This document shows positions 17,352 through 25,908 of a DNA stretch of 64,000 bases, piece by piece. Both the position numbers and the translations under genes were made by a program. The stretch is taken from NCBI GenBank assembly GCA_012960755.1, contig DUAT01000144.1, forward strand, positions 62,001 to 126,000, written 5' to 3'. The DNA is from Gammaproteobacteria bacterium. Its GTDB lineage: Bacteria > Pseudomonadota > Gammaproteobacteria > Pseudomonadales > Azotimanducaceae_A. Below the pieces are notes generated by a model that was given only the letters and a program-made list of their open reading frames with translations, searched no databases and had not been told where the DNA came from. The first letter of the stretch is position 1, and each line of letters begins with the position of its first letter.

Positions 17352-18446
17352 ATGTCGAATAGTATTGATCAGGATGCCGATGGCAAGAGTAGAGGAGCGT
17401 TGGATGGGGTTCGTATACTGGATCTCTCGGCAGTCGTTTCGGGACCCATGGCAGCCGTGGTTCTTGCCGACCAGGGGGCTGATGTCATCAAGATCGAGCC
17501 ACCTTACCAGGGGGACGGCATCCGTTTTCTTGGCGCAAGTCGCAATGGTCTGAGCGCAATCTTTTCGATGATTAATCGTAATAAAAGGTCACTGGCGATT
17601 AACCTGAAACATCCTTCCGGTAAAGCATTGGTGCTGCAGTTGGTTGAGACTGCAGACGTACTTCTGCAAAATTATCGGCCCGGGAAAATGGAAAAACTGG
17701 GCCTGGGTTATGAGACGCTGAAGGTCATCAATCCTGATCTTATCTACACTTCCATCAGCGGTATGGGTGATGTCGGTCCCTATGCCGACCAGAAGGTTTA
17801 TGACTATGTTATTCAGGGAATAAGCGGCGCCACAGATGCCCAATCGGAAACCAACAGCCTGAAGATGGTGCGAACTATCATTTATGACAAGGTGACTGCA
17901 CTCACCACTGCACAGGGAATCACCGCCGCCCTGTTCGCCAGGGAAAAAGGCGCAGCGGGACAGCATTTGAAAATCTCGATGCTGGACACCGCCGTATATT
18001 TTAATTGGCCCGACCTGATGTGGAACTATACCTTTATGGGGGAAGGCGTTCAGTACGCAGGAGATTTGGCAGATATGTACGAAATCAGCCCCGCCAATGA
18101 TGGCGCTATAGTTTCACACCGCATGGGCGCTGATTGTTCTTCATATTCCACGGCGGAGCTGATTGAGATATTCTCCGAGAATGAAATCCCCGTCGCCCGG
18201 GCTAACAAGCGGGCTGAAGTTGCAGATGACCCACAAGTAAAGGCAGCCGAGGTATTACTGGATCTGGATCACCCCCGCGGCGGGCAAATGCAGCAACCCA
18301 GGCCTCCCGTCAGGTTCGGGGAAACCCCCTCCACACAACGTTTATATTCACCGGAAGTCGGCCAGCATACTGTCGAAATTCTGTCTGAGCTGGGGCTTAC
18401 CATAGAGGATATGCGGGCTCTGGCAAAGGAAGGGGTTATCAGTTAG
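17352..18446 (+). CDS. CaiB/BaiF family CoA-transferase (family III)
   Basis: A 364-residue family III CoA-transferase, which moves CoA between carboxylic acids. It has GVRILDLSAVVSGPMA near residue 19, INLKHPSGK near 84 and YRPGKMEKLGLGYE near 108. Asp179 (IIYDKVTAL) fits the catalytic Asp that forms the acyl-anhydride. Family members are usually about 400 residues. Here the segment after DMYEISPANDGAI jumps quickly to the STAELIEIF helix, as if about 40 residues were deleted. It follows an AT-rich leader and precedes a DUF6265 gene. The acyl substrate is not predictable. Confidence 0.87.
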   Translation: MSNSIDQDADGKSRGALDGVRILDLSAVVSGPMAAVVLADQGADVIKIEPPYQGDGIRFLGASRNGLSAIFSMINRNKRSLAINLKHPSGKALVLQLVETADVLLQNYRPGKMEKLGLGYETLKVINPDLIYTSISGMGDVGPYADQKVYDYVIQGISGATDAQSETNSLKMVRTIIYDKVTALTTAQGITAALFAREKGAAGQHLKISMLDTAVYFNWPDLMWNYTFMGEGVQYAGDLADMYEISPANDGAIVSHRMGADCSSYSTAELIEIFSENEIPVARANKRAEVADDPQVKAAEVLLDLDHPRGGQMQQPRPPVRFGETPSTQRLYSPEVGQHTVEILSELGLTIEDMRALAKEGVIS

Positions 18447-18501
18447 CCTTGTTACATTCTGGTAAAAAACATACAAAATAGAAAAATAACGGAGTCCTAT
18501 T

Positions 18502-18987
18502 GTGTTGATTAAAAAGTTTCTCACTGCAACCCTGATCATGATGCTTTCAGTAACCAGCACTGGTGTATTTGCTGAAAAGACCAACGTCAAAGACCTGTCG
18601 TGGATGACAGGTGCCTGGGCTGGGCCAGCTGGTCCTGGTATGACCCTCGAGGAAAACTGGATCATGCCCGTAGACGGCTCGATTGCCTCTCTGGTTCGAA
18701 TGACGGGTAATGGCTCCACAAGTATGGTGGAGCTGATTGTCATTGAAGAAGAGAACGATTCCCTGACATTACGAATAAAGCAATGGGATCCCGGTTTCAA
18801 GCCCCGGACTCCAGAACCGCAGGTGATGGAGCTTAAGTCAATGGGAGAAAACAGCGTGGGGTTTAAAGCTGTAAGTGAGGGCGGCTTGAAAACGCTCTCG
18901 TACAGCCGACCAGATAAAGATTCCTTCAACATTGATATCGAAACGAATCAAGGTGCGAAATTCCAGATTCAGCTCAAGGCCAGATAA
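18502..18987 (+). CDS. DUF6265-like exported protein
   Basis: A 161-residue protein with a Sec signal peptide (MLIKKFLTATLIMMLSVTST, cleavage near VFA-EK), then the DUF6265 pattern DLSWMTGAWAGPAG and ENWIMPVDGSIASLVRM. The family is a small periplasmic beta-barrel-like domain of unknown function. The start is a GTG preceded by GGAG. It lies 55 bases after the CaiB gene and ends convergent with a hydrolase gene at 19024. Confidence 0.8.
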   Translation: MLIKKFLTATLIMMLSVTSTGVFAEKTNVKDLSWMTGAWAGPAGPGMTLEENWIMPVDGSIASLVRMTGNGSTSMVELIVIEEENDSLTLRIKQWDPGFKPRTPEPQVMELKSMGENSVGFKAVSEGGLKTLSYSRPDKDSFNIDIETNQGAKFQIQLKAR

Positions 18988-19023
18988 GCAGGGAGACGGA
19001 ATACCTGTTCAAAAGGCTCCCTA

Positions 19024-19977
19024 TTACCTGGATGGTAAGTACTTCTCCAACCACTGTTTTTCCATGGCTATCGCAGCTGCATAGCCTTCACCACGGTAGA
19101 TATCGTAATGCTTTCCGGGTAGTGATTCGTAACGCACCTTAACCCTGTTTTTCAGTTTAGCGTAAAGTGCAGCACCATTTTTGGTGTTATCGAACAGTTC
19201 TTCATCTGCCGCGTCAATTATCAATGTTGCCGCTGTTAATTGATCTGCAGTTGCAAACGGATCATAACGAGCATACCTGGCCCAGTCGGGAAAACCATTT
19301 AAACCTTCGATGGCTCCATCCGGGCCAGGAAATGGCGGCAGCTCACCGCGACTAACAGCAGAACGAAGGCGCAACATGTTTACGGATGATAGCGGGTAAT
19401 CCTCTGCATCAGAGTCATCTGCTCTTGGATTGACAGAACCAATCTGTGTAATCAATACCTTAAATCCGGCTAACGTTGCAGCAGTTTGCAACGCAAGCCC
19501 ACCTCCCAGGCTACTACCCCACACTGCAAGACGCTCCGCATCCACCTGAGACTCCCCTACCAGATAGGCATGAGCAGCTCTAATATCCTCAAGTTGATCC
19601 AGCGGATCAACTATCATGCGCACTTCTTTCACCTTGACAGTGTATTCTTCCCCAGCGTCTTCAGGTTTTTTACCCACTCGAATCAGCTTGCCATCACTTT
19701 CACCCCAGCCTCTATAGTCAAAGGTCAGTACGATGTACCCCATATCTTCGAATTGGGGAGCATAGGCTTGATTCAGATGTGATTTCAGGCCTCCCCAGCC
19801 ATGGACCATCAAAATCGCTGGCCGTTTCTCTGTCTTTCCCAAACCAGATGGTTTCCACAAATTACCCGCTAGCCTGACACCGTCGACCCAGATAGTAATC
19901 GCTTCCTGTTGGGGCTTTGCATATCCAACCGCAGAGACCAGTAAGAAAAGAACAATCGTTATCCACCGCATATTCAT
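19024..19977 (-). CDS. Exported alpha/beta hydrolase (dienelactone-hydrolase/X-Pro-peptidase-like)
   Basis: A 317-residue serine hydrolase with a signal peptide (hydrophobic 5-20, cleavage near GYA-KP). The oxyanion strand ILMVHGWGG is near residue 54, the nucleophile elbow VWGSSLGG near 152, an acid candidate lies in IIDAADEELF and the His is in LPGKHYDIY. It is probably a periplasmic esterase or acyl hydrolase. It is followed on the same strand by 25 bases separating it from a second hydrolase gene upstream, suggesting a pair. Confidence 0.87.
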   Translation of the reverse strand: MNMRWITIVLFLLVSAVGYAKPQQEAITIWVDGVRLAGNLWKPSGLGKTEKRPAILMVHGWGGLKSHLNQAYAPQFEDMGYIVLTFDYRGWGESDGKLIRVGKKPEDAGEEYTVKVKEVRMIVDPLDQLEDIRAAHAYLVGESQVDAERLAVWGSSLGGGLALQTAATLAGFKVLITQIGSVNPRADDSDAEDYPLSSVNMLRLRSAVSRGELPPFPGPDGAIEGLNGFPDWARYARYDPFATADQLTAATLIIDAADEELFDNTKNGAALYAKLKNRVKVRYESLPGKHYDIYRGEGYAAAIAMEKQWLEKYLPSR

Positions 19978-20002
19978 CGCTCAGTTCCTCATATCAAACC
20001 TG

Positions 20003-20971
20003 TTAAGACTCCAGGCTTTTCAAAAACCTGAGAATTGCTTCATTCGTACCTGCAGGATCTTCCTGCTGCACCCAATGCCCCTTACCCGGCAGTAATGTGA
20101 CTTCCCTGAGGTCAGACATTACCGGTGACATGGTTTTTCGTAACCCGGCTTCGTCTGCTCCGGCGATAACCATGTCAGCAGACCCGGAAATAAACGCGGA
20201 AGGGATCTTGACCATCGGATCGACGTCTTTCATCAAATCCCAGTTCGTGTTGAAGTTCCGATAGTAATTCACACCACCTCGAAAACCGGCGCGGGTGAAT
20301 TCGTTAACGTAGTAATCCAGGTCCTCCTCAGTGAGCCAGTCTGGCAATTCCTTCGGTGCGCCAATGCGTCCAAACCAGCCACCGGCACTCCGTTTTGGAT
20401 CGGTAATGGTCGGGTCATGTCGCGGTGTATCAGGGGATGCGTAAAGCATGGAGATGAACCTTCTCGGATCACTGTCGTACTCTTTCTCTGCGACCCCAGC
20501 TTCCTCATTGTGATACAGGATGTAAAAGAATGAGTCCCCAAACAGCTTCTTGAAATTATCCAGGGGCGGCTGTTTCGCAACACCGCCGTAAGGCACGCTC
20601 ATGCCAATAACACCGGTAAACCGGTCCGGGTGCAGCACCGCGGCATTCCAAACTACCATGGACCCCCAGTCGTGCCCGACCAGGACTGCAGTCTGTTCGT
20701 TGACAGCATCTAAAATGCCAACCAGATCTGCTGCCAGTTTATCGATTCGGTACTCAGCCGGATCGGCTGGCGCGTCTGTATCTCCATAGCCTCGCATGTC
20801 TGGCGCTATGACCCGATAGCCAGCGGCTGCCAGGCCTGTCACCTGATGTCGCCACGAGTACCATGATTCCGGCCAGCCGTGAACCAGCAATACCAGCGGT
20901 CCTGTGCCCGCCTCGGCAATTCGTATTGAGATACTATTAGATTCGATCATTGAAAATTTAATATTGTCCAT
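20003..20971 (-). CDS. Alpha/beta hydrolase, epoxide-hydrolase-like
   Basis: A 322-residue alpha/beta hydrolase. HGWPESWYSWRHQ near residue 31 carries the HGxP oxyanion motif of epoxide hydrolases, GHDWGS near 99 provides the Asp nucleophile, and GKGHWVQQE near 300 the catalytic His. Cap-domain tyrosines are present (NYYRNF). It would open epoxides to diols in the cytosol. First gene of the minus-strand hydrolase pair and divergent from the NIPSNAP gene. Confidence 0.88.
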   Translation of the reverse strand: MDNIKFSMIESNSISIRIAEAGTGPLVLLVHGWPESWYSWRHQVTGLAAAGYRVIAPDMRGYGDTDAPADPAEYRIDKLAADLVGILDAVNEQTAVLVGHDWGSMVVWNAAVLHPDRFTGVIGMSVPYGGVAKQPPLDNFKKLFGDSFFYILYHNEEAGVAEKEYDSDPRRFISMLYASPDTPRHDPTITDPKRSAGGWFGRIGAPKELPDWLTEEDLDYYVNEFTRAGFRGGVNYYRNFNTNWDLMKDVDPMVKIPSAFISGSADMVIAGADEAGLRKTMSPVMSDLREVTLLPGKGHWVQQEDPAGTNEAILRFLKSLES

Positions 20972-21126
20972 TTACTTGCTCTACCTTGGAATTGAATTCG
21001 TTTTAAGTTCGGATTCGAGTCGATGAGCTCAAGGGTACAGGAATCTGTTCAATTCGCCCAACAAGATGCGCAACACGAAGACAAGATCCGTGATAGATTA
21101 CCTACTCGCAATTAATGGAGCCAATC

Positions 21127-21468
21127 ATGCTCGTCGAAATTCGAAGTTATCACTATGACCCTGATCAGTTTGATGCTTATCGGAAATGGGCGGTTGACCA
21201 TGCCGTGCCATACCTTAAGGCCAACCTGGACGTCGTCGGCTTCTGGCTCGACAACGGCGAACCACCGGAAATCAACGGCAAAGATCCCATGACGCCGAAA
21301 CACGGTACTGCAAACGTGACCTGGATAATTCGCTGGGAATCCATGGAAAAGAGAAACGAAGGCCAGAAGACCATATTTGCAGGCAAGGGCTGGGAGGAAG
21401 TCTTTTCCCAGCACCCTGATCCCGATGGTTATTTACAGTTGGAATCGCGGTTTGCTGAAGAGGTCTAG
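21127..21468 (+). CDS. NIPSNAP family protein
   Basis: A 113-residue ferredoxin-like (dimeric alpha/beta barrel) protein with the NIPSNAP opening MLVEIRSYHYDPDQFDAYRK. Such proteins accompany catabolic operons and their biochemical role is poorly known. An in-frame ATG lies four codons upstream (21115), but GGAG precedes 21127 at a good distance. It lies 41 bases before an LLM oxidoreductase gene, which it probably serves. Confidence 0.83.
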   Translation: MLVEIRSYHYDPDQFDAYRKWAVDHAVPYLKANLDVVGFWLDNGEPPEINGKDPMTPKHGTANVTWIIRWESMEKRNEGQKTIFAGKGWEEVFSQHPDPDGYLQLESRFAEEV

Positions 21469-21509
21469 TAGACCGCAGCATAAGATCTGGTGACACGGAG
21501 TAGAAACGA

Positions 21510-22487
21510 ATGAAATATGGTGTTTTACAATTTTTTAGCTGGCCGGGAAGGCGGGGTGAACTGCAACAGGTCTATGACCGCGCAATGGAGCGGGTTCACA
21601 TCATGGACCAGAACGACTTTGATGCCGTCTGGATAGCAGAACATCACTTTAGTACCTACAGTGTATGCCCCTCTATCAATATGATGGGGACTCATTTCGC
21701 AGCACATACGAAGAATCTTCGTATTGGCACCGGTGTATCACTGGCGGCGTTTTATAACCCAATTCGCCTGGCGGAAGAAATTGCACTGCTGGACGTACTC
21801 TCTGGTGGTCGCGTCAACTGGGGTGCCGGGAGTGGTTTTGACGCAACGGAGTTCCGTGCCTTCGGCATAGACCGGGAACAAAAACACCCGAGGTTCAGGG
21901 AGAACGTGGACATCGTCTTAAAAGCCTGGCAAAACGACAAGCTGGATTACGACGGTGAATTTAACCAGTACTCGGACCTTGAGGTTCTACCAAAGCCCCT
22001 GCAGAACCCGATTCCGGTGTGGATGGCGGCTTCCTCCCCGGATGCTATCAAGTGGTCGGCGGAAAAGGGTTTCACCATCATGATGGATCCTCATTCGTCA
22101 ATCGGGGATATCACCGCAAAGCGGGAACTGTATGATTCCACCCTGGCGAGTCATGGCCATGCGGTCGAAGGCCGCGATATTCCAGTTGCGAGGTTGCTGG
22201 CCATCGCGCCAACAGACGAACAGGCGCGCAAGGTTGCAGAATCCGGCGCTCAGTGGACAACCGGCAGCTATATGAAAAACCCCCTGGCCGTTAAAGCAGG
22301 TAAAGAAGAAATTGACCCGGTCCAGCGATATGTAGACGACGTAATTTTGTGGGGATGCCCGGAACGGGTAGCTGATCTGCTGGTTCAGTATGAGGAAGAA
22401 AACAAGCTGAACTACCTGTTATGTTCACCCCTGTCCAACCAGTCTTTTACTCTGTTTAATGACGAAGTGTTGCCACGATTGAGGTAG
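21510..22487 (+). CDS. LLM class flavin-dependent monooxygenase/oxidoreductase
   Basis: A 325-residue luciferase-like protein. It starts MKYGVLQFFSWPGRRGELQQ, with FDAVWIAEHHFS near residue 36, LSGGRVNWGAGSGF near 97 and PIPVWMAASSPDAIKW near 168. WIAEHHF is typical of bacterial luciferase-type, FMNH2-using members rather than F420 types. It shares a likely transcript with the NIPSNAP gene upstream; a TIR-domain remnant follows 22 bases downstream. Confidence 0.88.
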   Translation: MKYGVLQFFSWPGRRGELQQVYDRAMERVHIMDQNDFDAVWIAEHHFSTYSVCPSINMMGTHFAAHTKNLRIGTGVSLAAFYNPIRLAEEIALLDVLSGGRVNWGAGSGFDATEFRAFGIDREQKHPRFRENVDIVLKAWQNDKLDYDGEFNQYSDLEVLPKPLQNPIPVWMAASSPDAIKWSAEKGFTIMMDPHSSIGDITAKRELYDSTLASHGHAVEGRDIPVARLLAIAPTDEQARKVAESGAQWTTGSYMKNPLAVKAGKEEIDPVQRYVDDVILWGCPERVADLLVQYEEENKLNYLLCSPLSNQSFTLFNDEVLPRLR

Positions 22488-22509
22488 GCCTCTCAGGCTG
22501 AAAACAGGA

Positions 22510-23362
22510 ATGGACTCAACCATGTCCGATACCGCGGATATTTTCGTCAGCTACAAGAGAAAGGATAAAGCATTTGTCGCTGATCTTGTCAGGGAACTGG
22601 AGGAATCCGGTTTTTCTGTGTGGTGGGACACCCGGATTTCGGCGGGTTCAGAATTCGACACTGTTATTGAGACCGCGTTAAAAAGTGCACGTTGTGTCGT
22701 AGTCGTCTGGTCAGATAGCTCCATAGAATCCGAATGGGTCAAAAATGAGGCCAATGAGGGATTACGCTGGTACCGGGGTCGTGGCGCAAACAGTAACATC
22801 AGGCCTTCATGCAACATTGGTTGAATTTGAAAGGAGTGTCTGGCCGCAGCAGTGGAACAAGCTGGGGTTGCTCTACGCTCCAATCAATGACCTCAGTGCA
22901 GGTGATCTCTATTTCAGAACCAACGACGGTGCCCTAAGCGTCATCAGGGCAACAGATGTCCCGGAAGGTCAAGCCCATATCTCACCCAATGGCGCATGGA
23001 TGGCCTGGACACAGACGGAAGCAGGAGGATCTCAAATCTATATCGAGGCGTTCCCACCCAATGGAGGGCGTCGATTGCGGGTCGAGGTAGCCAACGGAGG
23101 GCGGCCAACCTGGTCCGCCGACGGTGCCGCACTGTACGTCACTTCACACGACCGCCTGCTGCGCGTGCCCTTAACTGAGAACGATGGCCTGACGCTTGGC
23201 GAACCCAGTTTCATCCGAGAACTGGGAACACCCTATAAACCAGGCGTTGATCCATACGATGTTTCTTCCGACGAAAGTCGAATCATTTACGTGCATACAA
23301 CCTATCCCGAACCTCCGGTGGTTGTGCGGATTTCAAATTGGTCCGAACTGCTGCTCGACTGA
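22510..23362 (+). pseudogene. TIR-domain / PD40 (TolB-like propeller) protein, internally deleted remnant
   Basis: The first part (from 22510 or ATG 22522) encodes a good TIR domain: ADIFVSYKRKDKAFVADLV, FSVWWDTRISAG (with the Glu expected in TIR NADases not visible before the break) and SIESEWVKNEAN. Homology stops at about 22770, and the frame ends at 22824. A second frame, open from 22745 to 23362, encodes WD40/PD40-like blades (AHISPNGAWMAWTQTEAGGS, GRPTWSADGAALYVTSHDRL). Full-length relatives join TIR or kinase heads to such propellers through a long middle. The simplest reading is one gene that lost its middle and its frame. Confidence 0.65.
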
Positions 23363-23445
23363 CGAGCAGCTCAAAATAATCAGTCTATGAATCCGCATTC
23401 AGAACTGGCACAGTAGCGATTCTTTTTGTAGCAGGGAACAACCCC

Positions 23446-24051
23446 ATGCACCTATACACCCAAAGCGCATCTCCAAACGGCCAGCGTGTCGAAGTATTTA
23501 TGAAAGAGAAAGGTGTTGAAATTCCATGCACCCAGATTGATCTTCGTGCTGCTGAAAACCTGTCTGAAGATTACCGATCCAAGAATCCATTCGGTCGGGT
23601 CCCGGTCCTGCAACTCGACAGTGGTGCGTTTCTGTCTGAGAGCCAGGCCATATGCCTTTACCTCGAGGGTCTGCATCCGGAACCCAACCTGTTCGGGGAG
23701 TCCGTCGAAGAAAAAGCCCTGATCGAAATGTGGAACAGAAGAGTGGAGCTCAATGTACTGATGCCGGTTGCGCAGGGCTTCAGGAACATAACCGGTTTCT
23801 TTAAAGATCGTGAGAAAGTGGTCCCGGAATGGGGTGAGGTATCCGCTGAGATTGCCAGGGAATCCGTGTCACTGTTTAACGATCATCTCGCAGAGAATCA
23901 ATATATCAATGGTGATCGATACACGATCCCGGATATGACACTGGCGATCGTTTTAGGTTTTGCCAAGAATGTCGGTCAGGAGTTACTCGGCGGGGAAAAT
24001 ATCGCTCGCTGGTATGCCGAGGTTACTGCGCGGCCGGCATTTGCTGCTTAA
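23446..24051 (+). CDS. Glutathione S-transferase family protein
   Basis: A 201-residue GST. The N-terminal thioredoxin-like domain begins MHLYTQSASPNGQRVEVFMK (Ser8/Asn11 region for glutathione), with FGRVPVLQLDSGAFLSESQA containing the cis-Pro and the gamma-Glu-binding SES. An all-helical C-terminal domain follows, with the conserved N-capping YTIPDMTLAI (Asp). It is cytosolic and conjugates glutathione to electrophiles, or acts as an isomerase. Convergent with the FMO gene. Confidence 0.9.
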   Translation: MHLYTQSASPNGQRVEVFMKEKGVEIPCTQIDLRAAENLSEDYRSKNPFGRVPVLQLDSGAFLSESQAICLYLEGLHPEPNLFGESVEEKALIEMWNRRVELNVLMPVAQGFRNITGFFKDREKVVPEWGEVSAEIARESVSLFNDHLAENQYINGDRYTIPDMTLAIVLGFAKNVGQELLGGENIARWYAEVTARPAFAA

Positions 24052-24093
24052 TTTTCAGTCCATGCGCGCGGTAGTTGTTATCAGTAGTCATTA

Positions 24094-25383
24094 TCAGGCT
24101 TGTTCTACGGACAGATAGCTAACAACCGTCGGGCCGTGAAACTCCATGGGTTTATCCCTGAAATGCTCCGGGTCTGCCAGGCGTGACTGTTGTGCTTCGA
24201 GGGCTAATCGGCCGAACCAATCCGGTGTTGCTGGTTCACCACACTGCCGGGCCAGGTGGTCTATGTATGCCGTCTGTTTGTCGCCCAATTTGTGATAGTG
24301 ACGAGGTTTAGTATTTAGTTTCACTAATTCTGCTTCCCTTTCGCGAATCATTCGGTTCATTTCAGTTCTTGAAGGCAGCACCACGTCACCCGTTAGGACT
24401 TTCGAGAACCAACGTGCCTGCATGTCAAACAAGGGGAACGGAATAACAAGGTAGGGCAGGCCGATAAAAGCCAGGGTATGAAATTCCGGCGACACCATGT
24501 CTAAATAAAGCGGATGAACCCAATTATCAGATATTGTCACCGTGCCGGTCGGCAGAAACGGAAACTGATATTCATACCCTGTGCAGAACACAAAAATATC
24601 AATGTCCGTTACCATCACGCCATCAGGGAACTCAAGGTCATTGCCACTGAACCTCAACGGTCCCGGAAACAGGTGGATACCTCTTGATGTAATCTTGTGC
24701 GGAAAGCTGAAACTATCTCCGCACCAGTAAACGGTTTTTGCAACTTCTGAGACTTCCCGCGCAATATCAACCCCTGATGACGCTGTCCCCAATACCACCA
24801 CACGTTTACCTTCAAAATTTTTCGGATTCCTGTAGTTGTGACTATGCATGGTCAACCCATCGAAACCTCCTATCCCGGGAATATCCGGTATCCGTGGCCT
24901 GGAATAGTGCCCGTTACAGACCATGACAGCGTCAAACAAGCTGCTATTGAGGGCGCCCTGGTTCATTTGAGTTAACAGGGACCAGCCGTTACCCGCAGGC
25001 GCCAACCCAGTTACTTTTTCGTGAAAACGAATGAATGGCAAAATACCAAAATCATTGGCGAAACGTTCCAGGTAAACGAGCACCTTTGAATGATGCGGAT
25101 ACCTCTGCCAGTGATCATCACCACCACCTTTCGAATCAAAGGTATAGTCCTGAAAAGCCATCAGGTCACGCGGTAAATTGGTACGCAGCGAATCATACAG
25201 GGAGGAAAATACCGGGCGAGAAGGTGACTGACCCAGCAAGTCATCTTCGGTCTCAGACTGGTAAACCCAGACGCCACCCACCTGTCCAGACTGTTCAAAA
25301 ACGATGGCTTCATGACCGCAACGAATCAGCTCCCGGGCACTCACGAGACCGGCCGCACCCGCTCCAATTACTGCAACTTTCAA
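24094..25383 (-). CDS. Flavin-containing monooxygenase (FMO-like)
   Basis: A 429-residue class B flavoprotein monooxygenase. FAD site VIGAGAAGLVSARE is at residues 5-18, the FMO fingerprint FDGLTMHSHNYRNP lies near 165, NADPH motif VLGTASSGVDIA near 186, and the FCTGYEYQFPF (ATG-like) motif near 258. It oxygenates nitrogen, sulfur or ketone centres. GC and codon use look like the neighbours. The gap upstream holds a 22-bp tandem repeat. Confidence 0.88.
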   Translation of the reverse strand: MKVAVIGAGAAGLVSARELIRCGHEAIVFEQSGQVGGVWVYQSETEDDLLGQSPSRPVFSSLYDSLRTNLPRDLMAFQDYTFDSKGGGDDHWQRYPHHSKVLVYLERFANDFGILPFIRFHEKVTGLAPAGNGWSLLTQMNQGALNSSLFDAVMVCNGHYSRPRIPDIPGIGGFDGLTMHSHNYRNPKNFEGKRVVVLGTASSGVDIAREVSEVAKTVYWCGDSFSFPHKITSRGIHLFPGPLRFSGNDLEFPDGVMVTDIDIFVFCTGYEYQFPFLPTGTVTISDNWVHPLYLDMVSPEFHTLAFIGLPYLVIPFPLFDMQARWFSKVLTGDVVLPSRTEMNRMIREREAELVKLNTKPRHYHKLGDKQTAYIDHLARQCGEPATPDWFGRLALEAQQSRLADPEHFRDKPMEFHGPTVVSYLSVEQA

Positions 25384-25512
25384 ATCTTCCCCCTGGTTGC
25401 TGAATTTCCATCACTGTATCAGTCATCACGAGTTTGCTCCACCATGTACAAACAGTCTTCCAGGTGACCGCGGTCCAACCGTTGTCGTTCAAGAAACCTA
25501 CGATAAATGATC

Positions 25513-25556
25513 GAATTTGCTCGTTCTTGTTCGTGAATTTGCTCGTTCCTGTTCGT
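25513..25556. repeat. 22-bp tandem duplication
   Basis: GAATTTGCTCGTTCTTGTTCGT is followed directly by the same unit with one C-for-T change. It lies in the divergent spacer between the FMO gene and the DUF2277 gene and may hold duplicated regulator sites. Confidence 0.85.
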
Positions 25557-25595
25557 AAAGAGTAGTATGAAGCGTACAAACCCGGGAGAAACACT

Positions 25596-25877
25596 ATGTG
25601 CACAAACATAAAGACTCTCTACAATTTTGACCCTCCTGCCACCGGGAAAGAAATCGAGGCAGCCGCGTTACAATTTGTTCGAAAACTCAGCGGTAGCACC
25701 AACCCCAGCAAACGAAATGAATCGGTTTTCAACCGGGCGGTTATCGATGTCTCCCGGATCGCAGCGAGGTTACTCACCGCTCTGGAAACAAATGTGCCAC
25801 CCAAGAACCGGGAGGTGGAGAAAGAAAAAGCTCGCCTGCGGACGGCGAAACGTTTTCCGGATTCGGTAACATCATAA
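25596..25877 (+). CDS. DUF2277 family protein
   Basis: A 93-residue protein matching DUF2277 over its length. It opens MCTNIKTLYNFDPPATGKEI and has the middle LQFVRKLSGSTNPSKRNES and the closing VPPKNREVEKEKARLR. Small, helical, cytosolic and of unknown function; homologues are common near catabolic genes. It lies 31 bases upstream of an amidohydrolase gene on the same strand and is probably co-transcribed. Confidence 0.85.
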   Translation: MCTNIKTLYNFDPPATGKEIEAAALQFVRKLSGSTNPSKRNESVFNRAVIDVSRIAARLLTALETNVPPKNREVEKEKARLRTAKRFPDSVTS

Positions 25878-25908
25878 GGCTCTCAGCTCTTAAGAAAAGG
25901 GAAAACCC

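Noticed and set aside
18990..19021. AGGGAG/CTCCCT hairpin as a terminator between convergent genes
   Set aside because: The stem is only 6 bp with a loop of about 20 bases and no T-run, so it is too weak to list.
22510..22824. Active TIR-based anti-phage defence gene
   Set aside because: The domain is cut before its end, has no effector partner, and lies next to a frame-broken propeller tail.
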